Assembly (NCBI RefSeq): GCF_000524195.1
Contig: NW_020170385.1
Coordinates: 1,133,898-1,197,897, forward strand
Length of the DNA stretch: 64,000 nt
Source of the DNA: Echinococcus granulosus
Lineage: Eukaryota; Platyhelminthes; Cestoda; Cyclophyllidea; Taeniidae
Reading direction: 5' to 3'
Below the pieces are notes generated by a model. It saw only the letters and a program-made list of their open reading frames with translations, was not told the DNA's origin and did not search any database. Shown here piece by piece: positions 63,501-64,000 of this stretch. Position 1 is the stretch's first letter. Each line of letters opens with the position of its first letter. Position numbers and translations under genes: made by a program.

Positions 63501-64000
63501 TTCTATCATTCTTTTGGAAGGGCTTGCATTTTACGCCATGAGACGTCAGATTCGAACCGCTTTGTTTCGTGTTATCACGCGCATGTTTATCTCGTTATTT
63601 CCACTTTAAAAATATGTACCTGTTCACCGTCTAGAAATAATTTATTTTCTTCAATTTACCCCAGTGCCAAAGTACGCATTGAAAATGGTTTATTTTTGCA
63701 AGTATGCAGCAGAAGCCGTGTTTTAATATCTCGATCCGATGTTGATGGTGCTATCCTCAGCTTATCCAAGTTAAAAAGGTATCAATAACGGTAGGGTTGG
63801 GTTAAGCTATCTTAAATGAAACCCCTCATTAAAAAAACGCTTTACAGAGACACCTGTCCAAAGGAAGTGCAAGCGTGCTGCGATGTGAAGACCTGTAGTC
63901 TGCTCGCCGGAGCGGAATGTGCAACTGGGCCCTGCTGTGACATCCAGTCAGCCTTTGGAGACCCATCCCATACCATTTGCAAACTCAAACAGAGCGGATC
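54566..64000 (+). CDS. ADAM-family metalloprotease-disintegrin, catalytic and disintegrin exons, 3' truncated by window end
   Basis: A membrane-anchored zinc protease of the M12B (ADAM/reprolysin) family that sheds or remodels cell-surface proteins. Exons 54566-54652, 57388-57459, 57808-57965, 58598-58685, 59682-59809, 60324-60620 and 63848-64000 all match in phase. The catalytic domain opens with [14 protein letters not shown], continues through [16 protein letters not shown] and a Cys-containing REVMCKHSS stretch, and carries the complete zinc site [12 protein letters not shown] with the Met-turn CIMAT. The domain closes at [10 protein letters not shown] and [10 protein letters not shown] long linker follows, then the disintegrin start [18 protein letters not shown], and [14 protein letters not shown] with [10 protein letters not shown] in the last exon. 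The active-site residues are intact, so it should be an active protease. Cys-rich, EGF, membrane and tail regions lie beyond the window; the prodomain is only partly found. The subfamily cannot be assigned. Confidence 0.88.

Noticed and set aside
1..64000. Bacterial operons, CRISPR arrays, phage or viral genes
   Set aside because: None seen; all recognisable genes are intron-containing metazoan genes.

Overview
This is nuclear DNA from an invertebrate eukaryote, most likely a flatworm (Platyhelminthes; a parasitic cestode or trematode is my guess). Genes are split by GT-AG introns and code for metazoan proteins: an axonemal protein, a Cys-loop receptor, an ADAM protease and a eukaryotic methyltransferase. 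Many introns are only 32 to 50 bases long and sit in the same genes as introns of hundreds to thousands of bases, a mixture known from flatworm genomes. There are no bacterial operons, phage genes or CRISPR arrays. Exon joins were worked out by hand from reading frame, splice-site consensus and remembered family sequences. They are models, not transcript-supported structures.

Layout. 1-524 (+): last two exons of a gene ending in a UBZ4-type zinc finger (SPRTN/RAD18 class). 829-10217 (-): a complete 23-exon CFAP61 gene, convergent with it. 11103-15307 (-): four well-phased exons of a gene I could not identify; two weaker candidate exons at about 19.0 kb and 22.8 kb may be its upstream part. 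25884-36043 (+), perhaps starting with a signal-peptide exon at 23553: a very divergent Cys-loop ligand-gated ion channel. 36.0-46.9 kb: gene-poor apart from two GC-rich patches near 41.9 and 43.3 kb. 46933-48114 (-): a compact complete five-exon EEF1AKMT2 (METTL10) homologue. From about 50 kb to the window end (+): an ADAM-family metalloprotease-disintegrin running off the right edge in its disintegrin domain.

The genes are not functionally linked. They cover DNA damage tolerance, cilium/flagellum motility, neuronal or epithelial signalling, elongation-factor methylation and cell-surface proteolysis. The most unusual is the channel: it keeps the fold landmarks (WxP motif, a Cys pair exactly 13 residues apart, four membrane segments), but has lost the Cys-loop Pro and Asp and the charged pore-mouth residues, and carries a Gly/Cys-rich M3-M4 loop.
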